DNA of 64,000 bases from an uncultured Ruegeria sp. (lineage in GTDB: Bacteria; Pseudomonadota; Alphaproteobacteria; Rhodobacterales; Rhodobacteraceae): the NCBI RefSeq assembly GCF_947497005.1, contig NZ_CANMFF010000011.1:120707-184706 (forward strand). The letters are read 5' to 3'. Of this stretch, positions 49,990-59,580 are shown piece by piece (positions within the stretch are counted from its first letter, which is position 1; each line of letters opens with the position of its first letter). The notes below the pieces were generated by a model. That model had not been told where the DNA came from, ran no database searches, and saw only the letters and a list, made by a program, of their open reading frames with translations. The position numbers were made by a program, and so were the translations under genes.

Positions 49990-51732
49990 TCACCGCTCAG
50001 TCAGTTTCAGCTCGATCCGTCGGTTTTGCGCACGGGCCTCGGGCGTGTCAGCCGGATTGACCGGCTGGAACTCACCAAACCCGTTGGCCGCCAAACGGTT
50101 GGGCGGGATACCCAGCGCATCGACCATATAGCGCACAACTGACAGCGCCCGACCCTGGCTGAGTTCCCAGTTGTCGCGATACCGGCCTGAACCGGCCAGC
50201 GGGACGTTGTCGGTGTGGCCATCGACCCGGATCACCCAGTTCAGACCTGAAGGGATTTCAGCCGCCACACTACGCAGGATGTTGGCGACCTTGGCAACCT
50301 CTTGCCGCCCTTCTGCGGACAGCACGGCTGAACCCGTCGGGAACAGAACCTCGGACGAGAACACGAATCGGTCACCCTCAATCCGCACTCCGTCCTGATC
50401 GCCCAGAACATCCCGCAGTCGACCGAAGAATTCTGATCGATAGCGTTGCAGGTCTTCCGCCTGCGCCGTCAATTCCTGATTCTGACCGGCCAACGCCTCG
50501 GCCTCGGCCTCAAGGCGCAGACGTTCCGCTTCTTCCAGCAGGCGACGCCTGCGTTCTTCCGATGCAGCACGCGCCAGCGCGGCGTTCAAGTCCTGCCCCA
50601 AGGTTTGGATCTGCACCTCGGCGGTGGCATTGCGTTCTTCGAAATCGTCCAGCAATGCCTGCAACGACCCCAACTGTCCCCGCAGGGCGGCAATCTGCTG
50701 GTTCAGCAAGGCTGCTTCGCGCTGCGCCTCAACCGAGATTTCTTTCTCCTCCGAAAGCGTCGTTTCGGCGAGGGCCAACAGGGCTTGTCTCTGCTCAGCC
50801 AAAGTGCGTTGTTCATCAGCATCAGTCTGCGCCTGCGTCTGCGCTTGCAAGGCGGCTTCAAGCTGGGCTCGCAACTCGTCTGGGTTTACGTCACCGAATT
50901 GTCGCTCAAGCTCGGCCCGCGCGGCTTGCGCGGCGGCCAAAAGGGTCAATGTGCCTTCGGCCTCCTTGCGCTGCGCTTCTAAGGCCAGTGTCATGGCAGT
51001 CAGCTCGGCATCAGCGTCCTGCAAACGGTTGCGCAATGCCTCGGCAGCGGCGGCTTCGGCCAGTCGGGCGGCTTCTTCTTCGCTTAACTGCTGTTCCAGA
51101 GCCGTAATTTCAGCAGCCCGTTTCTCACCGCTTTGTTCCAGATCCGCCACCAGAGCTTCCAGCGCTTCACGGCGGGCGGCGGCCAGCCGGGCAGCCTCGG
51201 TCTGCGCATCGATTTCGTCACGGCTTTGCGCCAAGGCGAGGTTCAGTGCTTCTTGCTCGCTCAGCAGTTGCTCACGCTGTGTTTCAAGCGCCGTGATATC
51301 GCCCAGCGCCTGTTCCTGATCGGCCAGAAGGGCCGCAACCTGCGCTTCAAACTTTGTGATCCGCGTCTGTGCCTGATCCAGCGCGGCGTCCTGACGATCA
51401 CGTTCGGTTGTCAGTGATGCGATCAGCGACTGAGCCTGGGCCAAATCGTCTTCGGCCCGCGACAGGGTTGTATTCAACGCCCCGAGACGCGCTTGCAACC
51501 GGCTGTTTTCACGCTCTTCCAAGCCCAGCGCGCCCGCTAGTGCTGCGATTTCGTCCGCCAGCGTGGTCAGCTCATCTTCCTGCCCCGAAATGGTTTCGCG
51601 CAGCACGAATTGAATCACCATGAAGATGGTCAGAACGAAGGTCAGTACCATCAGCAGCCCCGTCATCGCGTCCACGAATCCAGGCCAGACTGAGCCCTGA
51701 AACCGTTGACCGGTGCGGCGGGACAGCGCCAT
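49990..51732 (-). CDS. MotB/OmpA-like protein with long coiled coil
   Basis: 580 residues. One N-terminal helix (WPGFVDAMTGLLMVLTFVLTIFMVIQF) with an acidic residue, then about 350 residues of alanine/glutamine/glutamate-rich coiled coil (ERENSRLQARLGALNTTLSRAEDDL...), then an OmpA/MotB C-terminal domain VIRVDGHTDNVPLAGSGRYRDNWELSQGRALSVVRYM and ANGFGEFQPVNPADTPEARAQNRRIELKL. It should be inner-membrane anchored and bind peptidoglycan. Four bp separate it from the ExbB-like gene, its likely partner. Confidence 0.88.
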   Translation of the reverse strand: MALSRRTGQRFQGSVWPGFVDAMTGLLMVLTFVLTIFMVIQFVLRETISGQEDELTTLADEIAALAGALGLEERENSRLQARLGALNTTLSRAEDDLAQAQSLIASLTTERDRQDAALDQAQTRITKFEAQVAALLADQEQALGDITALETQREQLLSEQEALNLALAQSRDEIDAQTEAARLAAARREALEALVADLEQSGEKRAAEITALEQQLSEEEAARLAEAAAAEALRNRLQDADAELTAMTLALEAQRKEAEGTLTLLAAAQAARAELERQFGDVNPDELRAQLEAALQAQTQAQTDADEQRTLAEQRQALLALAETTLSEEKEISVEAQREAALLNQQIAALRGQLGSLQALLDDFEERNATAEVQIQTLGQDLNAALARAASEERRRRLLEEAERLRLEAEAEALAGQNQELTAQAEDLQRYRSEFFGRLRDVLGDQDGVRIEGDRFVFSSEVLFPTGSAVLSAEGRQEVAKVANILRSVAAEIPSGLNWVIRVDGHTDNVPLAGSGRYRDNWELSQGRALSVVRYMVDALGIPPNRLAANGFGEFQPVNPADTPEARAQNRRIELKLTER

Positions 51733-51735
51733 GGG

Positions 51736-52914
51736 TTACTCTCCTTCCGGCGTGGTGCGCACTGCGCCGCGCGGCAGGGTCAGAGCCTTGACCAGCAGTT
51801 CGATATCCTTGCGGAATTCGTTCATGCTTTCTTGTCGACCAGCCGATATCTCTTCGAGAATACGCAGCAGCTGCACGTCCATCGAGCGTAGGCGCATCCG
51901 GCTTTCGGCGTCTATGCCTTCACCTGAACCATGATCGCGCATGTGATCCAGCAATGCGTCCTGCCCAAGAGCCACTCGCTCCAAAGCCGAGGTGACAGTT
52001 TCGGTACTGGCCTGACGATTGTTCATCTCACCAATCACATCGACCAATTGTCCGAGTTTGGCCGAAACTTCTGCCCGCTCACTTTCCTGAGTCGAAAACA
52101 GATTCTGCAACGCATCCATCTGTTCTGACATGGCGTCGAGAACAGGCGTGAGCACAGCGATTTCGGCACCGCCGTCTTCACCGCCCGCAAAACCGACGCG
52201 GGTGATCGAGGACAACCATTCTTCGAGCTCGCGATAAAAACGATTTTGACCGTGCCCCGCAAAAACTTCCAGCAGACCAACGATCAGCGATCCGGCCAAA
52301 CCCAGTAATGACGAGCCAAATGCAACCCCCATCCCTTGCAGCTGCGCCTCGAGCCCGGTCATCAGGCGGTTGAAAACCGCCAGTCCTTCCTCACCTTCCT
52401 GCGGGTTCAGGCTGCGGATGGTATCGACGATGGCGGGTACGGTTGTTGCCAGACCAAAGAAGGTGCCCAGCAGACCCAGATAGATCAGCACGTTGGTGAT
52501 ATAACGGGTAATTTCCCGCTCTTCCTCGACCCGCTCGGCCACGGAATCCAGAATGGAACGGGTTGAGGTAGAACTGATCTGTGACCGCGCCCCTCGTTCG
52601 CGCAGCAATGAAGCCAAGGGCGCAAGCAATTGCGGAGTGCGGGCATCTTCGCGAACAACGCCACCGACAAAGGCCTCGATCCAGCGCACAGACCCGATCA
52701 GCTGCAAGACCTGGTAGAAACAAGCCAACACGCCGATAAAAAATACCAGCAGGATGAAGCCATTCAGATACGGATTGGCAAAGAAAACCGGCAAGACATA
52801 AGGCAGCGCCAGAAACACCCCCAGCCCGGACAGGCCGATCGCCATCAACATCAACAAGATTTGTCGAGTTGGATGCGAGAATTGGGGTCTCGCGCCCTGA
52901 TGTGCCTGCGCCAT
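51736..52914 (-). CDS. ExbB/MotA/TolQ-like membrane protein
   Basis: 392 residues. Two helices near the N-terminus (ILLMLMAIGLSGLGVFLALPYV, FILLVFFIGVLACFYQVL) and two in the middle (ITRYITNVLIYLGLLGTFFGLATTVPAIVDTI and GVAFGSSLLGLAGSLIVGLLEVF) match the ion-channel helices of TolQ/ExbB/MotA, including LGLLGTFFGLA and the GSSLLGLAGS region. The last 150 residues are a coiled coil. With the downstream MotB/OmpA-like protein it probably forms a proton-driven envelope motor. Confidence 0.88.
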   Translation of the reverse strand: MAQAHQGARPQFSHPTRQILLMLMAIGLSGLGVFLALPYVLPVFFANPYLNGFILLVFFIGVLACFYQVLQLIGSVRWIEAFVGGVVREDARTPQLLAPLASLLRERGARSQISSTSTRSILDSVAERVEEEREITRYITNVLIYLGLLGTFFGLATTVPAIVDTIRSLNPQEGEEGLAVFNRLMTGLEAQLQGMGVAFGSSLLGLAGSLIVGLLEVFAGHGQNRFYRELEEWLSSITRVGFAGGEDGGAEIAVLTPVLDAMSEQMDALQNLFSTQESERAEVSAKLGQLVDVIGEMNNRQASTETVTSALERVALGQDALLDHMRDHGSGEGIDAESRMRLRSMDVQLLRILEEISAGRQESMNEFRKDIELLVKALTLPRGAVRTTPEGE

Positions 52915-52983
52915 GCGCGTGGTTCCCGGTTATTGCCTGCTCTGCGTCGAATCTAGCGAAATTACGCTCGTGACGCCAAGAGT

Positions 52984-53514
52984 TTATGCGGTGATACTGC
53001 GGACCCGTTGCGCCAACCACTCAAGATCGTGATCACGCAGTCCGATCTCGGCCAGATGCTCGGCGGTGTTGTACAGGTATTCGTCATTCGGACCGCGCCC
53101 GCCAACCGCATGGGCGATGATCTGGGCCTGATCCTCCAACGGCATCCCGCCGCAATACTGGACGTGGTCCGCATCGATCACATAGGTCACGGCGTTTACG
53201 ATTTCGCCGTTTTCCAGATGCACATCCAGCATGCGTTCAACATAAGCCGATGAAATCAGCTCGCGCTCGCGCAGCTCGTGCAGGGTACGGTCTTCATGGC
53301 CTGCCTCGACGGCAAGGGCCAAACCGGTGCAGTTTGCGTTCACCTGTTCATCCAGCGCCAGCACCAGTCCCGGTTTTTCTTCGGTCCCGCGGTGGTGGAT
53401 CGAACTCATGCAGAAGGACCGGGCATAGCCGTGCAACGTCGCGCGTTCGCTGCGCATCACCGGAAAGCCCGGATTCCACAGCAGCGATCCATATCCGAAA
53501 ACCCACATCGTCAT
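52984..53514 (-). CDS. Gamma-glutamylcyclotransferase (ChaC-like)
   Basis: 176 residues with MWVFGYGSLLWNPGFP, the gamma-glutamylcyclotransferase substrate loop, GTEEKPGLVLALD and ELRERELISSAYVERMLDV. ChaC enzymes release 5-oxoproline from glutathione. The catalytic glutamate is expected in LRERELIS. It is divergent from the DUF2125 gene with 67 bp between. Confidence 0.9.
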   Translation of the reverse strand: MTMWVFGYGSLLWNPGFPVMRSERATLHGYARSFCMSSIHHRGTEEKPGLVLALDEQVNANCTGLALAVEAGHEDRTLHELRERELISSAYVERMLDVHLENGEIVNAVTYVIDADHVQYCGGMPLEDQAQIIAHAVGGRGPNDEYLYNTAEHLAEIGLRDHDLEWLAQRVRSITA

Positions 53515-53581
53515 TGCACTGGTCCTTGCCTGTTTGGGCCTATAAACATCAATTCCGAGGCAGGAAAAAGGGCCATTTCAG

Positions 53582-54580
53582 ATGCGTCTGTTACGAGTAT
53601 TGATTTTTGTTACCCTGGCATGGAGCGCATATTGGTTCGTGGCCGGCTATGGCCTGCGCACCGCGATCACCAGTTGGTTCGACCAACAGGAGGCACGAGG
53701 CTGGCAAGCGGATTTCTCGGATGTCGCGACGGCAGGATATCCAACCCATCACCTGACCCGCCTGAACAATCCGGCGCTGGCCGATCCGGTGAACGGCACA
53801 GCGTGGAGCGCGGACTGGATCGAATTCAAAAGCCCCGCCATCTGGCCCGGTCGCCAGGTGTTGCGGTTCTCCGATACGCCGCAACGCCTGTCGTATTTCG
53901 ACCAGACATCGATAATTGTGGCAGATGAACTGCTTGCAGAATTACAGTTGCAACCCGGTGTCTCACTCGTGCTCGAGAAAATGGCGCTGACAGCCGGGAT
54001 CTGGTCGGTGACGGAAAACACCACCGCCTTGGCTTCCGGAGACACGCTGAGCCTGATCATGGAACAGGCGTCACAGCCCGAAGCCTATGCCATCACTGCC
54101 CGCGCGGATGGGTTCACGCCAGGGGAGAAACTGCGGGCACTGATGCACTCGGCTACCTCGTTGCCGCAAAGCTTTGAAACGCTGGAACTGGACATGGTCA
54201 CCACTTTCGACAAGGTTTGGGACAGGTCCGCATTGGAAGACAGCCGACCGCAGCCCGTGGCCATCGACCTGCGTTTGGTCGAGATCAAATGGGGTGAGTT
54301 GCGCCTGTTCGCGACCGGCGATCTGGACGTGGACGCCCAAGGCATACCCGCCGGAGAGATCGCCGTGAAAGCCGAGAACTGGCGCGATATGATCGCCATG
54401 GCAAATGCGGCGGGCGCCCTGCCCGATCAGGCGGTCGACCCCGTCACCAGGGCGCTGAACTTTCTGGCCGGATTGGGTGGGAATCCAAACGCGCTGGACC
54501 TGCAGCTGAACTTTCGGGATGGATTTGTGGCGCTCGGTCCTCTGCCTCTAGGCCCTGCCCCGCGCCTGATCCTGCGTTAG
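53582..54580 (+). CDS. DUF2125 family protein
   Basis: 332 residues starting MRLLRVLIFVTLAWSAYWFVAGYGLRTAIT with one N-terminal membrane helix (probably an uncleaved signal), then FDQQEARGWQADFSDVATAGYPTHHLTRLNNPALADP and a large beta-rich region (LQLNFRDGFVALGPLPLGPAPRL at the end). This is the DUF2125 family of rhodobacteria, thought to be envelope proteins of unknown function. The C-terminus overlaps the end of the extensin-like gene by 4 bp (convergent). Confidence 0.87.
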   Translation: MRLLRVLIFVTLAWSAYWFVAGYGLRTAITSWFDQQEARGWQADFSDVATAGYPTHHLTRLNNPALADPVNGTAWSADWIEFKSPAIWPGRQVLRFSDTPQRLSYFDQTSIIVADELLAELQLQPGVSLVLEKMALTAGIWSVTENTTALASGDTLSLIMEQASQPEAYAITARADGFTPGEKLRALMHSATSLPQSFETLELDMVTTFDKVWDRSALEDSRPQPVAIDLRLVEIKWGELRLFATGDLDVDAQGIPAGEIAVKAENWRDMIAMANAAGALPDQAVDPVTRALNFLAGLGGNPNALDLQLNFRDGFVALGPLPLGPAPRLILR

Positions 54581-55410
54581 CGGCAGTAGGGACCGCTGCG
54601 ATAACGGGCCGTATCCAGGTGAAAATGGTCCTTGTGATAGCGATCCGAGTTTGGGCCCAGAACGGTGCCAAACGGGCCACAAGCCCCGCGCCAGATCTTC
54701 TTCAGCTGTTTCTGAGATGGGTTCTTGCGCCATCCGCTGAGGACGGTCACAACTTCGCCATCGGCCATCTTGAACCCCGAGATATCGATGGCTCGCCCCT
54801 TGCCATGCTCGGATATCCGCGCGCCCTTGCGGTTGTTGCGGGTCCGGCAGGCATAGTGCGCCGCCACCTGCAATTCGACCACGGGGCCGCGACGTTTGAA
54901 GGTGGGCTTGACCGTCTTGTCGACCCATTTGTTCAGCGCAATGGCGGTGCCGCAATCCATCGTTGATGGGCGGCTGAGCACCACTCCGGACACCGAGGTG
55001 ATCTGCACCGCATCCTTTACGCCGCAGGCCGAGTTCTTGCTGCCGACTTTGCCAACAGGTTTGCCTTGAATAGCAATATCGCCGCAAACAGATCCTTTGC
55101 GCAGCTTGCGTCTTTTGAACAGCACCTGCTGTTCGACCGACTCAGGCCGCAAATAGGGCATGAGAGACGTGTCAGGTCCAAGAAGCGGCAGTTCCGACGG
55201 ACGCGCAGCAGCGGCCGAAACTTGCGGTGAAACCGGACGCGAGACCGGACGCAGTTTGATAACATCAGAGACAACAGGCGTGTTTACAGCCTGCTGAGAC
55301 AGCGAGGGGCGCGTGAGCGGCACAAGAGACTGGTCAAGAGGCGCGGCCTGAACTGTCACAGCGCCCAAAGCCACGACCCCGATCAGAATAAACCTCCAGC
55401 GCAAACTCAT
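54577..55410 (-). CDS. Extensin-like C-terminal domain protein, secreted
   Basis: 277 residues with a signal peptide ([22 protein letters not shown]), a proline-rich linker and the extensin-like domain: CGDIAIQGKPVG, IALNKWVDKTVKPTFKR, ISEHGKGRAIDISGFKMADGE and GACGPFGTVLGPNSDRYHKDHFHLDTA, with metal-ligand-like HGKGRAIDI and DHFHLD. The family resembles D-Ala-D-Ala/peptidoglycan-editing peptidases (LAS-like). A periplasmic peptidase role is inferred. Its ATG overlaps the tyrC stop (ATGA). Confidence 0.85.
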   Translation of the reverse strand: MSLRWRFILIGVVALGAVTVQAAPLDQSLVPLTRPSLSQQAVNTPVVSDVIKLRPVSRPVSPQVSAAAARPSELPLLGPDTSLMPYLRPESVEQQVLFKRRKLRKGSVCGDIAIQGKPVGKVGSKNSACGVKDAVQITSVSGVVLSRPSTMDCGTAIALNKWVDKTVKPTFKRRGPVVELQVAAHYACRTRNNRKGARISEHGKGRAIDISGFKMADGEVVTVLSGWRKNPSQKQLKKIWRGACGPFGTVLGPNSDRYHKDHFHLDTARYRSGPYCR

Positions 55411-56327
55411 GAACTTGCCTTTCCCCGCCCGAAATCCGGTGCATCCGTGTCCTGCCCGGCATCGATAATGCCGCGACGAATAGCACGGGTCCGGGTGAAG
55501 TAGTCAAACAAATGCTCACCGTCGCCGGTGCGGATGGCGCGTTGCAGGGCAAACAGCTCTTCGGTGAACCGGCCAAGGATTTCCAACGTCGCGTCCTTGT
55601 TGGACAGAAACACATCGCGCCACATGGTCGGGTCCGAAGCTGCGATGCGGGTGAAATCCCGAAAACCGGCAGCCGAGTATTTGATGACCTCGCTATCGGT
55701 GACCCGGCGCAGATCATCCGCTACGCCGACCATCGTGTAGGCGATCAGGTGCGGTGCATGAGAGGTTACGGCCAGAACCAAGTCATGGTGATCTGCGTCC
55801 ATCTCATCGACACTGGATCCCATTCCTTCCCACAACGCTCGCAGGCGGGCTACGGCGTCCGGGTCAGATCCTTCGACCGGCACCAACAGGCACCAGCGAT
55901 TGTCGAACAGTTCGGCAAAACCCGATTCCGGTCCGGAATGCTCGGTCCCGGCCAAAGGGTGCGCGGGAATGAAATGGACACCTTCGGGGATATGCGGCTG
56001 AACCGCCTGAATGACGTGCCGCTTGACCGAGCCCACATCCGAAACGGTCGCGCCGGGCTTCAAAACCGCCGCGATATCTTCTGCAACTGCGCCCATAGCC
56101 CCCACAGGGACGCAAAGCACGACCAGATCAGCGCACTCTACAGCTTCACGCGCCGTATCGCACACGCGGTCACACAATCCGATCCTGCGCGCGGTATCCC
56201 TGGTCGCCTCAGACCGGGCATACCCCGTCACCTCTCCGGCCAGACCAGCGCGTTTGATCGCCCAGAACATGGACGAGGCAATCAGGCCCAGCCCGATCAG
56301 AGCAACGCGGTCGTAAATCTGGCTCAT
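55407..56327 (-). CDS. Prephenate/arogenate dehydrogenase
   Basis: 306 residues: NAD-binding start [58 protein letters not shown] with the catalytic histidine, and [16 protein letters not shown]. It oxidises prephenate or arogenate in tyrosine synthesis; the cyclohexadienyl type (TyrC) is likely in this group. It lies between hisC (ATGA overlap) and the extensin-like gene. A serine (ASS) replaces the usual glycine in the last position of the dinucleotide loop, a small deviation. Confidence 0.9.
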   Translation of the reverse strand: MSQIYDRVALIGLGLIASSMFWAIKRAGLAGEVTGYARSEATRDTARRIGLCDRVCDTAREAVECADLVVLCVPVGAMGAVAEDIAAVLKPGATVSDVGSVKRHVIQAVQPHIPEGVHFIPAHPLAGTEHSGPESGFAELFDNRWCLLVPVEGSDPDAVARLRALWEGMGSSVDEMDADHHDLVLAVTSHAPHLIAYTMVGVADDLRRVTDSEVIKYSAAGFRDFTRIAASDPTMWRDVFLSNKDATLEILGRFTEELFALQRAIRTGDGEHLFDYFTRTRAIRRGIIDAGQDTDAPDFGRGKASS

Positions 56328-57409
56328 GCTACGCCCTCTTTGAATGCTGTGATCGCCGCAACGACACGGCGGCAGGCTTCTTCGTCGCCCACAGTGATCC
56401 GCAGGGCGTTCGGCAGGTTGTAGCCTGCAACCCGGCGGACAATCAAACCCTGCGTTTTCAGGTGGTCGTCGCAGGCTTCGGCCTCGGCCCTATCGGAAAA
56501 ACGCGCAAGGACGAAATTGGTACAGGACGGGTCCGAGGGAACGCCGATCTTAGCCAACTCATCCGACAGCCACACACGCAGCCGTGCGTTTTCAGATTGG
56601 CAAAAGGACAGAAACTCAACATCGTTCACTGCGGCCTCTGCCGCGGTCAGAGCGGTCAGTGACAGGTTGAAGGGTTGGCGCACCCGGTTCAGAACGTCAA
56701 TGATCGGTTGATGCGCATAGCCCCAGCCAACCCGCATGCCGCCCAACCCATACACTTTAGAGAAAGTGCGGGTCATGATCACATTCTCATGGGCGTCGAC
56801 CAGCGACGCGCCGCCATCGAACCCGTCAACAAACTCAGCATAAGCGCCATCCAAAACCATCAGGCAGGTATCGGGAAGACCCAGCGCCAAGCGTTCCAGT
56901 TCGTCGTTCGAGATCATGGTCGAGGTCGGGTTGCCGGGGTTCGTGACAAATACGATCCGCGTCTGCCCCGTCACAGCGGCCAGAATGGCATCCACATCCA
57001 CCTTGCGGTCAAGCTCGGCCACCATGACCGGCGTCGCGCCAGCCATGCGGGCAATGATCGGGTACATCGAAAACCCATGCTCGGTATAGATCACCTCATC
57101 CCCCGGCCCCGCATAGGCCTGCGCGATGAATTGCAGCACTTCATCGCTGCCGACACCGCAGATGATGCGCGCTGAGTCCAGCCCATGACGCGCGCCGATG
57201 GCCGCGCGCAGGTCCGCGTGATCCGTGCTGGGATAACGATGCAATGTGGCCGCGCTATTGCGCACAGCCTCAATTGCCTTGGGGCTTGGCCCGAAGGGGT
57301 TTTCGTTCGAACTCAGCTTGATCACATGCTCCACACCGGCCACATGCGACTGCCCGCCCTGATAGAGTGCGATGTCCATAATGCCGGGTTGTGGGGTGAT
57401 CTTGGTCAT
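56324..57409 (-). CDS. hisC: Histidinol-phosphate aminotransferase
   Basis: 361 residues, fold-type I aminotransferase. [67 protein letters not shown] and the lysine motif [19 protein letters not shown] are typical of HisC. It also serves aromatic amino-acid transamination in many alphaproteobacteria, which fits the location next to the prephenate/arogenate dehydrogenase gene with which it overlaps. Confidence 0.93.
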   Translation of the reverse strand: MTKITPQPGIMDIALYQGGQSHVAGVEHVIKLSSNENPFGPSPKAIEAVRNSAATLHRYPSTDHADLRAAIGARHGLDSARIICGVGSDEVLQFIAQAYAGPGDEVIYTEHGFSMYPIIARMAGATPVMVAELDRKVDVDAILAAVTGQTRIVFVTNPGNPTSTMISNDELERLALGLPDTCLMVLDGAYAEFVDGFDGGASLVDAHENVIMTRTFSKVYGLGGMRVGWGYAHQPIIDVLNRVRQPFNLSLTALTAAEAAVNDVEFLSFCQSENARLRVWLSDELAKIGVPSDPSCTNFVLARFSDRAEAEACDDHLKTQGLIVRRVAGYNLPNALRITVGDEEACRRVVAAITAFKEGVA

Positions 57410-57473
57410 GAGAGGCTCCGTTGACTGGGCCTCTCATACCTGTCTCAACGGGTTGAGAAAAGCAGCAATTCCA

Positions 57474-58889
57474 TCATGCGGCTTTGAAGCGTGCGGTCGC
57501 CGGGTCGGCATTATAATACGGCGCGAACTCTTCTGTCCGATGAGACAGGTCATTGACGCTGTCGATGATGAACTGAACTGTTTCCTCGCTCATCAGATAC
57601 GAAAAGTTCAGCCGTACCCAACCGGGCTTTTTCATCTCTTCCCCTGCCGACAAGGCTGCGTGCAGTTTTTCCGACGTCGCTCGATCGATGCCCAGCAAGC
57701 GATGCGCGTAAGGCCCCGCGCAGGCACAACCGCCTCGTGCCTGAATGCCGTAGATGTCGCTGAGCATCCGGGTGAACAGTTGCTGATGCACGGGCTGCCC
57801 GGAATTGTCCCGGACAAGGAAAGAATAGATCGGCAGACGATGCGGGTTCTCGACCCCAAGCAAGGTCAGGTTCGGGTTGTCCTTCCACCCGTTCAGAGCC
57901 ATCTGATTGAATTGCGTCTCGCGCCGGGCGATTTCTTCCGTTCCGACGACATCCTTGACGATGAAGGTCAGCGCCGCACGAATGTCTCCGATCACGTTGG
58001 GTGTTCCCGCCTCTTCCCGTGTAGACAGATCAGCGCTGTAGTCGTGGCGCCAGGGTGAAACGAAACTGACTGTTCCGCCACCGGGCCAGCTGGGGCATTT
58101 CCGCTGCACTGCAGTCTGGTTCACAATCAAGACACCGGACGCGCCCGGACCACCAGGGAATTTATGTGGGGAAACCACGATAGCATCCTTGCGCGCATCT
58201 TCTGCTCCCATATCCATCGGCAGGTACGGCCCGCCCCCGGCGTAATCCCAAACTGCCAAAGCGCCATGCGCCTTGAGCAAACGGGTAACGGGATCGGGGT
58301 CGGTTATGATGCCGGTGACATTGGACGCCGCCGAAAACGATCCAATCAGCAGATCAGCATCGACATGCGCCTCCAGCGCGCCTTTCAGCGCTTGTAGATC
58401 GACACCTCCGCCGTCCCCTTCGGGGATTTCTACCACGCGCGCCTTGCTTTCCCGCCATGGCAGAATGTTTGAATGATGCTCGTACGGACCGATTAAAACA
58501 ACCGGCTGGGCAGCCTCTGCCACCCCTAGCAGACTGACCAACCGGTTGAGCCCCGCCGTGGCACCGGACCCGGTGAAGATCACCGCGTCCTCTCCCCTCG
58601 CGCCAACAAGGCGGGCTATCTCTTCGCGCGCCTCACGGCGCAGACGTGTCATGTAAGATCCGCAATAGGAGGCCTCGGTGTGGCTGTTGGCGTAAAACGG
58701 CAACACATGTTGCGCGACAAAGTCTTCGACCTGCCGCAGCGCACGGCCCGAGGCGACGTAATCCGCGTAGACAAGCGGCACGTCCCTGTGCAAGCCCGGG
58801 ATCAGAACATTCTCTCCGATCAGCCCATCGCGCAGATTGGAATTGTGAGTGGTGGAACGGAGTTCCGCACGAAATTTGGACAGGGTCAT
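57474..58889 (-). CDS. Class V aminotransferase / cysteine desulfurase-like protein
   Basis: 471 residues. VPLVYADYVASGRALRQVEDFV, FTGSGATAGLNRLVSLLG, ALAVWDYAGGGPYLPMDMG and the PLP lysine in IVVSPHKFPGGPGASGVLI show fold-type I, class V; RGGCACAGPYAHRLLG near the C-terminus has two cysteines. It is longer than NifS/SufS, and the substrate is uncertain. The ATG at 58889 with AGGAG eight bases upstream starts it; the track start 58916 is less likely. Divergent Lrp gene 102 bp away suggests regulation by it. Confidence 0.85.
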   Translation of the reverse strand: MTLSKFRAELRSTTHNSNLRDGLIGENVLIPGLHRDVPLVYADYVASGRALRQVEDFVAQHVLPFYANSHTEASYCGSYMTRLRREAREEIARLVGARGEDAVIFTGSGATAGLNRLVSLLGVAEAAQPVVLIGPYEHHSNILPWRESKARVVEIPEGDGGGVDLQALKGALEAHVDADLLIGSFSAASNVTGIITDPDPVTRLLKAHGALAVWDYAGGGPYLPMDMGAEDARKDAIVVSPHKFPGGPGASGVLIVNQTAVQRKCPSWPGGGTVSFVSPWRHDYSADLSTREEAGTPNVIGDIRAALTFIVKDVVGTEEIARRETQFNQMALNGWKDNPNLTLLGVENPHRLPIYSFLVRDNSGQPVHQQLFTRMLSDIYGIQARGGCACAGPYAHRLLGIDRATSEKLHAALSAGEEMKKPGWVRLNFSYLMSEETVQFIIDSVNDLSHRTEEFAPYYNADPATARFKAA

Positions 58890-58991
58890 GTCATTGGCTC
58901 CTAACTGCCCTATCAATGTGATTTATTAACCATGCGGAAACTTCCCCTATCTTTGCGTAGATTTCAAAATTTTTGTGTCATATGATCAGGT

Positions 58992-59453
58992 ATGGCATCA
59001 AAACTAGATCAAGTTGACACAAGTATTCTAAAAGAGCTTCAAAAGGATGCCACCTTGTCTCAGCGTGAACTGGCGGATCGTGTTGGCCTGTCACAAAATG
59101 CCTGCTGGCGACGCTTAAAAGCTTTGAACGAAAATGGCGTCCTGATTGGATCCACCGCTCGCATCGCGCGTGAGAAACTAGGGTTGAGCCTTGTCGTCTT
59201 TGTCATGCTGCGCACAAGACATCATTCCGCCGAATGGCTTCAGGCCTTTCGCAGACACGTTCTGACGATCCCCGAGGTTGTTGATTTTCATCGGGTCGGC
59301 GGAGATTACGACTATCAATTGAAAGTCGTAACACAGGATATGGCGTCATATGACAAGGTCTATCAACGACTGATTGAAAAGGTCGAGCTGGACAGCGTAA
59401 CCTCGTATTTCGCAATGGAAGCGATCGCCGAGGGTAGACCGCTGCCAATCTGA
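58992..59453 (+). CDS. Lrp/AsnC family transcriptional regulator
   Basis: 153 residues: DQVDTSILKELQKDATLSQRELADRVGLSQNACWRRLKALNENGVL forms the winged helix, and LVVFVMLRTRHHSAEWLQAFRRHVLTIPEVVDFHRVGGDYDYQLKVV the effector-binding RAM domain. It is divergent from the class V aminotransferase gene over an AT-rich 102 bp spacer, a typical local regulator-enzyme pair. The ligand is probably an amino acid acted on by that enzyme. Confidence 0.93.
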   Translation: MASKLDQVDTSILKELQKDATLSQRELADRVGLSQNACWRRLKALNENGVLIGSTARIAREKLGLSLVVFVMLRTRHHSAEWLQAFRRHVLTIPEVVDFHRVGGDYDYQLKVVTQDMASYDKVYQRLIEKVELDSVTSYFAMEAIAEGRPLPI

Positions 59454-59528
59454 TCCGCACTTCATCTGGCCAAAAGTACCTCAGGGGAATCGCGGCCCGC
59501 CGAGATGGGGGCAGAGCCCCCCACCAAC

Positions 59529-59557
59529 AAAAAAAGACCGCGCAAGTGCGCGGCCTT
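59529..59557 (-). terminator. Rho-independent terminator after rpsD
   Basis: On the minus strand CCGCGC-ACTT-GCGCGG within GGCCGCGCACTTGCGCGGTC, followed by TTTTTTT, about 25 bp after the rpsD stop. Confidence 0.88.
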
Positions 59558-59580
59558 TCGGAATTCGATTTCGGCGAAGA

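Noticed and set aside
49990-52914. Zorya-type anti-phage system based on the MotA/MotB-like gene pair
   Set aside because: ZorC, ZorD or ZorE-like effector genes are absent on both sides; flanking genes are ClpA, a kinase-fold protein and ChaC. The pair is better explained as a housekeeping envelope motor.
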